Of a stretch of 10,172 bases of DNA, positions 1 through 8,186 are shown piece by piece. A model generated the notes under the pieces. The model did not search any database. It had not been told where the DNA came from and saw only the letters and a list, made by a program, of their open reading frames with translations. Numbering within the stretch: position 1 is the first letter of the stretch; every line of letters begins with the position of its first letter. The DNA is from Auxenochlorella pyrenoidosa (lineage: Eukaryota > Chlorophyta > Trebouxiophyceae > Chlorellales > Chlorellaceae). Both the position numbers and the translations under genes were made by a program. The stretch spans positions 915,924 to 926,095 of the forward strand of contig KQ482063.1 of assembly GCA_001430745.1 (NCBI GenBank), in the 5' to 3' direction.

Positions 1-1808
1 CGCTGCCCGGCCGCGACCCCGCCTGCCGCTGCTTGGCGGCCGCCTTGGCTGCCTTCCTCGCCCTCGCCTCCTCCTCCGCCTGAATCTGTGCAAAGGTCTT
101 CCCGCCAAGGTTGGGCGGCCCCGATGGCTCCGCCTCCATCGCTGCCACGCCGTTGCCGCTGCCCCCGGCCATCCCGCGGCCACCCCAAGGGGCGCCGCCC
201 CCAGCTGCCCCGCTGCTGCTGCCCGCACCAAGGTTGGGCCAGGTCTCAGCCGCCGCCGGCTGCGCCTGCGCGCCAAAGGCCGCCGAGGCCGAGGCAGTGG
301 CAGCGGCGGCGGCGGCGGCGCCGTGCACGGCCTCGTACTTGCGGCGGAAGAGCGCGCACAGCTCGGTGGCCTGCTTCTTGCTCAGCTCTTGCTGCGGGAG
401 GGTGGCAAGATGGGCGAGGAGAGAATGAGGTGGGCAGCCAGCAAGTTGCGCAGGCCGATGACACAGAACAGGAAACTTCAAGGAAGAGAACACGCCCGCC
501 GGGGCAGCAGGCACTTGCCGGGATTGTCCAATGGTTGCAACGCCGGCCAGTTGACAGGTTCAGACAAGAAGTACAAGACAAGCCGAGGAACACACGCATC
601 TGCCGGCGCACCTGGAACTTGTCGGTGTTGCCGATGTAGTTCTCCGCCAGGATGGGGCGCAGCTGGTCCAGCCCGACGGGGGGGCACTCCAGGTAAGGCT
701 CGATGGACACCTGCAGCACGGTGATGTGTGTGGTGGTGGTGGTGGGTTGGGGGGGGGGGGGGCAGGACAGGTGCTTTGAGATTGCCGCCTGATCTTGCAG
801 AAGCGAGAGGGGGGCCAGGGCACTTGCATGCATCGGCATGGCTGCGTTCGGAGCCACGTCCGGGCGGCACCGCACCACGGGTGCCGACCGCGTCAGCAGC
901 GCACCTGGCAGGGGTAGGGTGTGCGGCGGCTGCCGTCCGTCCAACCCAGGGGGTCGATCTCCCACTCCCCTGCATGCAGCCGATTAGGGGGGCAGTCTGT
1001 ACAACAGCTCCGCCTGCCTTCCCCAATGCTTTTGCCGGAGGGCCTTGGCACGCAAGCAGCCACACCCCCGCCACGCTGCCCCACTGCCAGCTCGTGTGCC
1101 CACCATCCGAGGCGGCCTTGAAGATGCCGTGCAGCTCGCGCGTTTCAAAGTTGTAGAGCCAGAGGGGCATCCTGCGGACCAAGGATGGGTGGCCGGCCGC
1201 GATCGTGTGCTCGCTGGCCTTCTCCCAACGCATGCCCACACGTTCCCTCGACCTCTGCGCTCCCATGACCGCACCCGTTGCTGGGCTGACGGCAGCCGCT
1301 GCCCGCCCTGCCCCTGCTCCCTGCCTCACCTGCTGCTCGCCCTGCGTTGCTCCCTGCCTCACCCGGCTCGCACGTACTGCACGTAGCACCAGTGCGGGGA
1401 GGGCAGCCCAAACAGCTGGCTCTCCATGCAGGTGTGGTACGTGCGGTTGTTGCACACTACGGGTGGGGGGGGGGGTTAGCCCGGGGGGGAAGGCACGGTC
1501 CCAGGGTGGATGACTAGAGAGGGTGCTCATGCAGTGTGCTGGCGTGGTTCAGCAGTGCTCTGGTAGTTGCAGCTGCTGTGGAGGATACTGTGGGCACGGT
1601 GAAGGAGTGCCACGAGGGCTGGCACACAGGGCAGGTGCCTCAAACGCAGCAAACTCAATCCAAGGCGGCCTGGGCCTGGGCAGGGGGGCGGGCGCTCACT
1701 GAAGATCACGCCGCCCAGCTGCGTGCCCAGGTTCTTCTGCTGCTGCTCAAAGCGGTAGTTGGTCTCATTGCGCGTGTCCACGTCGTACGAGTACGTCTTG
1801 CGGCCCAT
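1..1808 (-). CDS. DCD-domain protein (partial, 3' end beyond left edge)
   Basis: The six exons on the minus strand are 1808-1700, 1456-1363, 1171-1104, 969-905, 710-612 and 391-1 (open at the edge). Donors are GTGAGC, GTGAGG, GTGGGC, GTGCGC and GTGCGC, all acceptors are AG, and the phases agree (1, 2, 1, 0, 0), giving 275 codons so far. Residues about 28-160 carry DCD (development and cell death) landmarks: LGGVIFMCNN at 31-40, LFGLP at 51-55, LWLYNF at 71-76, LHGIFKAASDG at 81-91, PCQV at 110-113, LRPIL at 129-133 and KFQQELS at 143-149. Known plant DCD proteins such as the N-rich proteins act in stress and cell-death signalling; the role here is inferred only. After the domain come an Ala/Gly/Ser-rich stretch and a charged, helix-prone segment (about 240-270, rich in E, A, K and R). 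ATG 1808 is chosen because it has A at -3 and G at +4 and opens just before the domain. A further 5' coding exon is not excluded. The domain call is strong; the function is not known. Confidence 0.85.
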
Positions 1809-2172
1809 CCTGGCGGGTGCCGCCCCCGGCGGCGGGGTTGCGTAGAGTGTGCAGACGCAGGCCTGTGCATGTAGGGGCACACAGGGTGGAGCACTGGTCA
1901 ATGCAACGTGCCCAACGCAACAAATGCAGGGGCAGGCCCATAGCTGTTAGAGAGGCAGCATACAGCCCCGACATCCTCACTGCACAACCCAATGATGTCA
2001 AGCAGCGGCAGGGATGCAGTTGATGAAGCAGCAGCAGACTACGGCGCGCCTTTAGCCGGCGGGGAAGCGGCGGCGGCAAGCTCAGCAAGGCTCACCTTCC
2101 GCGTGCAGCGCTATGCTACCAGCCACCTCCTGGTCGTTGGAAGCGACCTTGGAGCCGCACTGGCGTCCATCT
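1809..2172 (-). other. Probable 5' leader with an intron and a short upstream ORF of the DCD gene
   Basis: On the minus strand an AAG|GTGAGC donor (GT at 2095-2094) pairs with a CCAG acceptor (AG at 1811-1810) placed one base before the proposed DCD start. Removing this 286-nt intron joins a leader exon ending at 2096 to the DCD ATG. In the joined frame a TAG lies upstream of that ATG, so the leader does not extend the protein. The leader holds an upstream ATG at 2170-2168 that opens a 19-codon frame closed by TAG at 2113-2111. A CTCTATTTTT stretch (2190-2181) could be a TATA element; if so, transcription would start after this ATG and the short frame would be outside the mRNA. All of this is inference from splice signals. 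Confidence 0.4.
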
Positions 2173-2603
2173 GCAGAGCCAAAAATAGAGGACTGGGCAC
2201 AGGCAGGGTGCGGGGCAGCTCGACGGCTCGCCACCGATCCTGCTAATCGGCGGCCTGCCCCTGCAATTTGATTAAAGCTCCCAAGCCTGCATCGTGCTGC
2301 ACATGCTGGGGTGGAGTGCCTGCAGGCTCTGAACCGCTCTTTCTACGGGTGATCTGACAACCCCGACATCTCTGTGCATCATCTGCATCTTCTGATCACT
2401 CGTCATGCTGCTCGCCCTCGCTCCGACACGGCCCTCGCTCGGCCACTCGACCACGCGCCGAGCGGCCCGCCCTGCGCGGCCAGTGCCCGTCAGCGCTATG
2501 GCGAAGCAGGGTCCTGGCCACATCCACGACCCCGTTGGAATGTGCGCCTTCCGATCTGCGACACGGCACAGTGCCTCGGGCCAGTCTTAGTCGCCATGTT
2601 GAA
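2173..2603. promoter_or_regulatory. Divergent promoter region between the DCD gene and the small unknown gene
   Basis: This stretch separates the minus-strand DCD leader from the plus-strand ATG at 2604. It has a locally AT-richer patch around 2268-2280 and a pyrimidine-rich plus strand around 2365-2415. I see no convincing TATA box for the plus gene. A plus-strand ATG at 2596 lies 8 nt before the chosen start in a different frame. The divergent order suggests a shared promoter; that is inference from layout alone. Confidence 0.4.
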
Positions 2604-3888
2604 ATGGTTCGGCCAGTGTTCAGGGTTTCTGCGCCCGCCGCAGCCCCGCTTCCCAGGTGTCGCCTGCCGCGGCAAGCGACCGCAGCCTGCTGCCTGTCCG
2701 GTTCTTCCCTATGCAGTGGCCAGCAGGGTGGCGCCGTGAAGCCGTTGCAGGAGGCCCAGGAGCAGCAGCGGCACCTGCAGGCCTCGGCGTTGGAGGCCGA
2801 GCAGCAGAAGCAGGTGCGCCGGCGCCGGCGCATGACAAGAGGATCCTCGAATCAGTGCTACGCTTTCCTGTCCTGCCTCTACAGAAGTGGCCATCATCTT
2901 GCTGCTGGCAGCAAGCCATCCCACTCCCCAGGACTTTCCCCGCCCTCGTGTGGTCATCCTAGCCCCCGTCCCTGGCTGCTGTGCCCGTGCGGGATGCCTC
3001 GCCCGCTCCCTGCACCCTGCACCCGGCCCCTGCTGCAATGAGGCTCGCTTGCCCTCCCCCCGACACCCGTGAGCAGACGGCGCGGCCGGGCAGCGCCTCT
3101 ATTGACAGGTTCGAGGCGGGCGACAGGGAGCTCCAGCAGGTGGAGCGAGAGAAGGTGAGGACCGGGGGTGCGGGCCGAGTTGGCCTGGTCAACCACGTGC
3201 AGCCGGGCAGCCACTAGGCCGAGGCTGCGAACAAGGGTCAGATGTGCGCCCCAGCCCTCGCACTGGTGTGACACCAGCCAGCCTGGTTCCTGGCCCCTGC
3301 CCCTCTGGGGCTTGCCTTGCGCAAGCCATCCCTGCCACCTGGGAGCCAGCTCTGCGTCACTGCCCGAGCATGCCCCCTGACCGGCCCTCCCGCAGGCCGG
3401 CATGCGTGAGGAGTCCCAGAGCGACGACGAGTGGGCGCACATGAGCCAGCCCAAGAAGTGGTGGGCGGGGCGGCGGGGCGGGGGCGCGCCGGGGTGGCAA
3501 CACGGCGGGCTGCTGCCAGTGGCGCCCCTGCCTCCCACTGGGCGTATGCTTTGCTGCTCCCACACAGCCAGCTGTGCCCCCTCCTGCACGCCCTCCGCAC
3601 CGACTGTCTCACCTCACATTATTGTCATCGCCTTACTGTTTACATTTGCAGGTACATGGAGGTCAAGGTGGGTGGAGACTATCCACACGCCAGCAGGCTG
3701 CTGGGCAGCAGTGGTGGTGACACGCGCCAGCATGCTGTCCTGCAGGCATGCCCATGGGCGGGCACACGCACGCTGCCCTGGGGCCACCCCCCACCCCCCA
3801 CCCACCCACCCACACATACTGTGCATGCTCCACCCTGCCGCAGGCGGTGCTCTACTCGTGGCTGGGCACCGGCGTGGAGCCGCTGTGA
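2604..3888 (+). CDS. Small five-exon protein of unknown function, possibly organelle-targeted
   Basis: The exons are 2604-2813, 3077-3154, 3396-3460, 3652-3667 and 3844-3888, for 137 residues ending in TGA at 3886-3888. Donors are GTGCGC, GTGAGG, GTGGGC and GTGGGT, all acceptors are AG, and the phases agree (0, 0, 2, 0). Residues 1-40 are rich in Ala, Arg, Ser, Pro and Cys with no acidic residue, like a chloroplast or mitochondrial transit peptide. Residues about 45-70 and 84-96 are charged and Gln/Glu-rich, likely helical. The C-terminal part has an acidic SDDEW, then QPKKWYMEVK, and ends in LYSWLGTGVEPL. I do not recognise the family. The start is the least certain part: 2604 is the first ATG in this frame, but ATG 2596 lies just upstream in another frame, and an in-frame GT..AG pair within exon 1 (2659-2716) could be a very small intron. 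The downstream exons are well supported by phase and splice signals. Confidence 0.65.
3652..3667 (+). other. 16-nt micro-exon of the small unknown gene
   Basis: The acceptor TTTGCAG ends at 3651 and the donor GTGGGT starts at 3668, leaving 16 nt. It supplies the last base of a Trp codon started in the previous exon, followed by Tyr-Met-Glu-Val-Lys. Skipping it would shift the frame of the last exon, because 16 is not a multiple of three. The upstream intron end here is T-rich, unlike most introns in the window, and could compensate for the tiny exon. Confidence 0.6.
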
Positions 3889-3965
3889 GCAGCCGCCTGC
3901 CAGTCGAGCAGCGGGCACATCAACCCCGGGGCAGCCGCTGTGAGCGGCTGCCTGCCCAGTGGAGC
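3878..3965 (+). repeat. Imperfect direct repeat spanning the stop codon
   Basis: AGCCGCTGTGAGC occurs at 3878-3890 and again at 3933-3945. Each copy is followed by a similar stretch (3891-3909 and 3946-3965) that differs at a few positions and by one inserted C. The first copy contains the last codons and the TGA stop of the small unknown gene; the second lies in its 3' untranslated region. A local duplication of about 32 bp is the simplest explanation. Confidence 0.7.
3930..3952 (+). repeat. Perfect inverted repeat just after the stop codon
   Basis: A 10-bp perfect stem (3930-3939 with 3943-3952) encloses a 3-nt loop, GTG. It lies 41 nt after the TGA of the small plus gene, inside the second copy of the local repeat. 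It could fold in the 3' untranslated region of the mRNA. No function is shown by the sequence. Confidence 0.65.
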
Positions 3966-4374
3966 CTCTCTGGGAGCGTTCTGGCAGCTGCTGTGCCCCG
4001 ACTTGTTCAATTTCGAATAGCCCGCGGCCATCGAGGCCCCCACCTGAGGGGGAAAGGGCCACTCGGCGAGCCCGCACTCGCGCACACGTTTTGCATGCAC
4101 CTGGCTTTTCCGTGCAGCGCCGTCTGTTCCGGGCCCCCTTTGCCACTCTCTGCCTTTTGCATGCTGTATGGACACAAACACATAGCCGCTTGAAGAAAGC
4201 AACCTGGTGCCAGGCTGCACCATTTTTCCAACCAATTCACAAATCAACGAACCCTGTTTTGCCCGCCGCCCTGCATTCGCACTCGCTGCCGCATGCTGGC
4301 TGCGCAACACACCATCTGTGTTTCCCAGCAATCGCGAGCCTGTACTAGTAAATGTACCCTGTTTGCCAAGATGC

Positions 4375-4379
4375 TGTAA
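4375..4379 (+). promoter_or_regulatory. TGTAA polyadenylation signal
   Basis: TGTAA is the known green-algal polyadenylation signal, normally 10-20 nt before the cleavage site. It is the only copy I find on the plus strand between the stop codon at 3888 and the next gene. It would give the small unknown gene a 3' untranslated region of roughly 500 nt. A five-base match can occur by chance. Confidence 0.45.
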
Positions 4380-4498
4380 CCACTGAAGCTAGCTTTGGCA
4401 GGGCCTGGTGGGGCCTTTGTGGCTGTGCAAGCAGGAAGGCCTGGGCTGCACTGTACAGGCATGGCCCAGGCCGCTCCCGGCCTGCCTGCTGCCGCTGC

Positions 4499-7039
4499 TC
4501 AGCCGACGTAGACAGCCTTGCCGCCGCGTGTCATCCTGAATCGCTTGTCGATCACCAGCCCCATCGGGATGATGACGTCTCTGCAGGGTGGGCTTTCGAT
4601 CAGGCAGAGGGGGCGGCAGTGGGGCATTGGCAGGGCAGAACCCTGCGCTGGCCCTGCGTGCTGCTCGTTGCCCCCACCCAGGCTACTATCATGCGACCCA
4701 CCCAGGCTGCCGGCCCGCCCAGCCGCCCAGGGCCGCCAGTGGGCGCTGCTTGCCTGTAGTAGGCGCTGCACTGGTAGCCCACGCGCTGCCGCAGGTGGGA
4801 GGCAAAGAGGCCCCACTTGTCGCCCACGCCGTGCGCCCGCGCCGTCTCCACAAACAGCCGGTGCTCATCCTCCGTCCACTCGCCCTGCGCCTGCACGCGG
4901 TGTCCGGGGGGCAGCGAGGCAGGCGGCCCAGATGTCACGCCTGAACCCAGGGACCCCTCTTGCACCACTTGCTTGTTTCGGGCAGCTCGCGGTGCCGCTC
5001 TGTCTTGCAGCCCCCTGCGCTGCTGTGTCTGGAAGCGCCCTGGCCTGCTGCCCTTGCTGGCAGCCCCCTGGCCTGCTGCTCATGCGGCGCCACGTGGCGG
5101 TAGAAGTAGGCGTTGGGGTTCTTGAGCAGCTGCGTGTGGGAGAAGGCGCGGGCATCGCTCCAGCCGCGGCCCTTGAGGCCTGCCGGGATGGCTGCACCAG
5201 GGGGGGCCCGGTCACAGGCGGGGGGTCGAGGAAATTGGGGTCATCCGGGCCGCGCCCGCATTCTTTGCCTGCCGGCGCAGCAGGCAAAGACGGGCCAGCA
5301 GGCAATGCTGCTGCATGCCGCCCAGGGCCTGGCATGCAGCCGCCGCATCCTCAGCCCCGGTTTCCCTGCCCACCCTTCTTGTCTATCTTGAAGCTGAACT
5401 TGCCGCCGCCGCCGGCCTCCCAGGCGGCGCCGGGGTCGGGCGGAATGCCGTATCGCTCGCAGACCGCGGGGCTGACCCACCCTCGGTAGCGGCCATCTGG
5501 GCCAGACACAGGGAGCAGCGAGGGGGGAGGCAGGGTTGGGTTGGGTTGGGTGGTGTGTGCAGGTGCGGGGAGGGGGGGCCGAACTGGCGGCTGGCACAGT
5601 CGGCACGGGCTGCAGGCGGGCAGGCAGCGCACGCGCGCGGCGCGCCGCACCGGTGTGCACCGCGCCGCTGACGTCCTGCCCGGCGAGCCTGAAGTAATCC
5701 TCCAGGTCCAGCAGGCCGCTTGCCTCTGCATGGAGGCGGGCCAGGCGGGCAGGCCAGGGGAGGCTGGGGCAGGGTGGGGCAGGGGGGGCTGCCTGCGTGC
5801 CGGTGCAGCTGGCGGCTGGCACAGCATGGCAGCACCGCGGCAGAGCCGCTCTCTGCCCCGCACTGGCAGCAGTAGGCACAGCACCTGTGGATTGAATGCG
5901 TGGTTGCGCAGCGATGCTGCCTCTCACCTGGGTCTGCCTCAGCAGCACCTGGCAGGTCTGCGGCCCCACCGGGCCCCAGCTCGGCCACCGCCTCTGCCGC
6001 CGCCTCCTCCACCGCCAGCGCCTGCTCGCCGCGCTGCCGCTTGGATTTCCGCACCGGCACCGCAGCAGCAGGCAGCGCCGGCCGGCGCTCGCGCGGCGCC
6101 GGGCGCGGCCGTGACACGCCGGCAGCACTGCCGCCATGCGCAGCCTGCTGCCGCTGCTCTGCATGCACTGCGGCTGTCAGGCCGCCCGCTGCGTCTGTCA
6201 CGCCTAGCTGGCGCAGCATTTGCTCATTCCTGCGGATGCGCTCCAGCCGCTGCATCAAGGAGGCCAGGTCCCAGCAGGCAACATGCGGGTCTGAGCATGC
6301 AGGCAGCGAGCATTTGCTGCCAGCACAGCAGGGCCCATGCGCACGGCCGGGCATCCACGGCAGCACAGAACATGCAAGGGCGTCGAATCGGAAACAGCTG
6401 CTGCATGCCTGCTGGTTCTCCACCCACCTGCCGCTCGTACTCATTCTCCACATCCTCTGGCCGCAGCTCGCGTGCTGCCCCTGCAGCAGCTGCAGCTGCA
6501 GCACCTGGCCCAGCCCCGCCATGCACATCAACCAGCACCCGCGTCCGCCGCTTGCGCTGCCGCTGCGCCCCCGTGCCGCGCGCTGCTGCCTGGCCGCCCG
6601 GAGCTGGCGCACCCTCATCCTCATCATCGTCCTCCGCCTGCCGGTCCTCATCCTCAGACTCTGTCTCTGCCTCGGCGGCCTGAACGATGGCCGCCACTGC
6701 TGCAGCTGCTGCCTCGCGCTGGCGCTTAGCCACCAGCGGGCTTGCACCTGCCGTGTGCTGCTGGCGCTGTTGTTGGGTCAGCATCGGTGACACCCGAGCC
6801 GGGTCATCATGAGCATTGGTAGCTAAAGCCTGCGGTGGCTGCTCCACGTCACAGGCCTCGGGTGCTAGCCGCTTGCGCTGCCCGCCACCGCTGGCGGGTG
6901 GGGTGTCCGGGTTGGGGTGCTCGTTCTCCCCAACCAGCAGCGCCGCCATCATTCTCCCGTAATCGACGCGTGGCCTGCGAGAGGAGCGCCGGCCTCGCCC
7001 AGGAAGTGCTGTTGTCTGCCTCCGGCTGTCTGCTGCCAT
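4499..7039 (-). CDS. SANT/Myb-repeat protein with acidic N-terminus, probably nuclear
   Basis: The seven exons are 7039-6428, 6249-5928, 5725-5651, 5496-5374, 5191-5073, 4890-4754 and 4580-4499, with phases 0, 1, 1, 1, 0, 2, adding up to 489 residues plus TGA (4501-4499). Residues 1-200 are low-complexity: Arg-rich near the start, then an acidic block (ETESEDEDRQAEDDDEDE) and a basic QRQRKRRTR that could be a nuclear signal. Exon 1 joins exon 2 as YERQRLERIRRNEQMLRQLG, a charged helix also seen in other nuclear proteins. Residues about 337-355 hold YRGWVSPAVCERYGI. Exon 5 reads GWSDARAFSHTQLLKNPNAY. Exon 6 is a Myb-type repeat with W422, W443 and Y461/Y462 at the usual spacing, followed by RVGYQCSAYYR. 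This ending resembles Myb-like proteins of algae and other protists, so DNA or chromatin binding is likely; the target is unknown. Introns 5 and 6 use GC donors. The start is the first ATG in the open frame; an upstream leader intron is possible. Confidence 0.82.
5262..5290. repeat. Perfect 11-bp hairpin within an intron of the SANT/Myb-like gene
   Basis: The arms TCTTTGCCTGC (5262-5272) and GCAGGCAAAGA (5280-5290) are exact reverse complements around a 7-nt loop. The hairpin sits near the middle of the 182-nt intron 5373-5192. It would fold in the pre-mRNA and shorten the distance between splice sites. It is too short and isolated to call a transposon remnant or a microRNA precursor. Confidence 0.7.
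5533..5550 (+). repeat. (GGGTT)n tract, textbook G-quadruplex motif
   Basis: Four GGG runs separated by exactly TT occupy 5533-5550. They lie in the intron 5650-5497 of the SANT/Myb-like gene, on the template strand. The RNA therefore carries the CCCAA form, 36 nt upstream of the acceptor, and it may simply serve as the pyrimidine tract. The unit resembles a telomere repeat but lacks the TTTAGGG or TTAGGG unit of green algae. Confidence 0.7.
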
Positions 7040-7546
7040 TCGAAGGGCGGCTAGCCCTATTGTTGCCTCGTACTCAGAATAGGTGCAGTTTACAGCGGAC
7101 CTCCTTGAGGTGAAAGCTGGCCCGATGGCAAGGCAAAGCTGGGGGCAAGCGGCGGGCGGCACAGCATGGTGGCACGGCCTGCGCGCAGCTGCGGCAGCGA
7201 TGTGTCAAGCTCCACCATGCAGCGCATTTTGAGCACGCTGATTGTGCTGTCCCCCTGGCTGACAATCTACTCATCAGTGTTTGAAGATCCTCCCAAATGC
7301 AGCTGGTCGAGCAAACTCATTCGGCTGCAGCTTCCCAGGGTGGAAGTTGTCACAACACATCTGCCCCTGCAGCCCATATAGCTGCTTCGGAGGCTTCACA
7401 TACATCGATATTCGGGCAAAGCAGCGTCAGAAATTGCGGCAGGCCACCAACCAGCGTCCAGGTAAACGCATCAACAACAGCCACACGCTGATGCCATGGG
7501 TGCCAGAGCCAAGCGGATTATTTTAGTTGCATGGTGGCCATACGCC

Positions 7547-7553
7547 TATTTAT
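7547..7553 (+). promoter_or_regulatory. TATA-like element in the RPL8 upstream region
   Basis: TATTTAT lies in an AT-rich patch 634 bp before the RPL8 ATG. If used, the leader would be long and would fit the proposed leader intron ending at 8180. The position is far enough from the ATG that this remains a weak guess. Confidence 0.2.
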
Positions 7554-7711
7554 GCACAGAATACGGATAGCTCTCTGCTCAAATTCCTGCGGGGCACCCT
7601 CAGGAGCGGTGCTGTCGCCGCAGTGCCAACGGGTGTCGTTGCTCCTCGGTTCACCTTGTGCAGCGCTTGTTCGGCCCCGATGCTTCCAGCCAGCATCACA
7701 GACCCCGATGA

Positions 7712-7724
7712 TCGTAATTTACGA
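7712..7724. promoter_or_regulatory. 13-bp palindrome in the divergent promoter
   Basis: TCGTAA and TTACGA flank a single T and are exact reverse complements. The site lies between the SANT/Myb-like gene and RPL8, as a dimeric regulator site could. I know of no factor that binds it and see no second copy. Confidence 0.3.
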
Positions 7725-8186
7725 ACAACGTCGAAGAGAAAGAGAAGCCAAGGGAGACCTCCCTTGTGTAGCTCGCTAACTCAGCAAGTGGCAGAGCGCA
7801 GACAGACGGACAATGATATTGCAGATGCGTGCATTGAGCACGTCAGCTGTCCAAACGCTTCACCCCGCTGCCGAGCATGCTGCCCGTGCTCTCCTGGGGT
7901 CCGCCACTTCCTGCGCTCGCCGCCTGCCTCTGCCTCTTCCGGGCAGGACTCTGATTGGAGCCGGTGCGTGCGCCGCCAGCGGGGCTGGGCCTCTCCTGCT
8001 GCATGGCGGCCCAGCTCTCTGCATGTCTGCGCCGGCTCTGGGCGGCGCAGCTCGCCGTCTGTGCAGCTGGGTCTGTGGGCAGACCACAGCAGCACTCGGG
8101 GCCGTGTGCGACGCCATGCAGGTCGGCCGCCCATCGCGGCCTTGGGTGCTCACAGGCCGCCTCTTCACGCTCTCCTGCAGGCCAAA

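Larger units (their letters stand above)
3889..4498. other. Convergent 3' intergenic region
   Basis: This 610-bp stretch lies between the stop codons of the small plus gene (3888) and the SANT/Myb-like minus gene (4499). It holds the duplicated stop-codon region and hairpin (3878-3965) and one plus-strand TGTAA at 4375-4379. I find no TTACA, the minus-strand form of the signal, so the minus gene may use a variant or end inside its neighbour. TGCATGC occurs twice (4092-4099 and 4158-4164). No credible coding frame is seen. Confidence 0.5.
7040..8186. promoter_or_regulatory. Divergent promoter and leader region of the SANT/Myb-like gene and RPL8
   Basis: This 1.15-kb gap separates two divergent starts. 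Its AT content is clearly higher at 7190-7760 than in the genes, as expected of a promoter. A TATTTAT element lies at 7547-7553 and a 13-bp palindrome at 7712-7724. From about 7860 the plus strand is pyrimidine-rich. TCTCCTGCAG at 8171-8180, just before the RPL8 ATG, looks like an acceptor, and a GTGCGTG at 7964-7970 could be its donor, giving a 217-nt leader intron. Open frames here (for example plus 7166-7381, 71 codons) have no recognisable content and were not called genes. Confidence 0.5.

Noticed and set aside
478..1530. 350-codon minus-strand open frame across the DCD gene
   Set aside because: It runs through introns and uses the DCD exons partly in the wrong frame; the spliced model gives a continuous conserved domain instead.
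5533..5550. Interstitial telomere repeat
   Set aside because: The unit is GGGTT, not TTTAGGG or TTAGGG, and the tract is only four units long inside an intron.
5541..6683. 380-codon plus-strand open frame
   Set aside because: It lies antisense to exons 1-4 of the SANT/Myb-like gene, is low-complexity Ala/Arg/Pro, and is the expected shadow of GC-rich codons.
7166..7381. 71-codon plus-strand open frame in the divergent promoter
   Set aside because: It has no recognisable motif, its base use is unlike the neighbouring genes, and it lies in the AT-richer promoter stretch.
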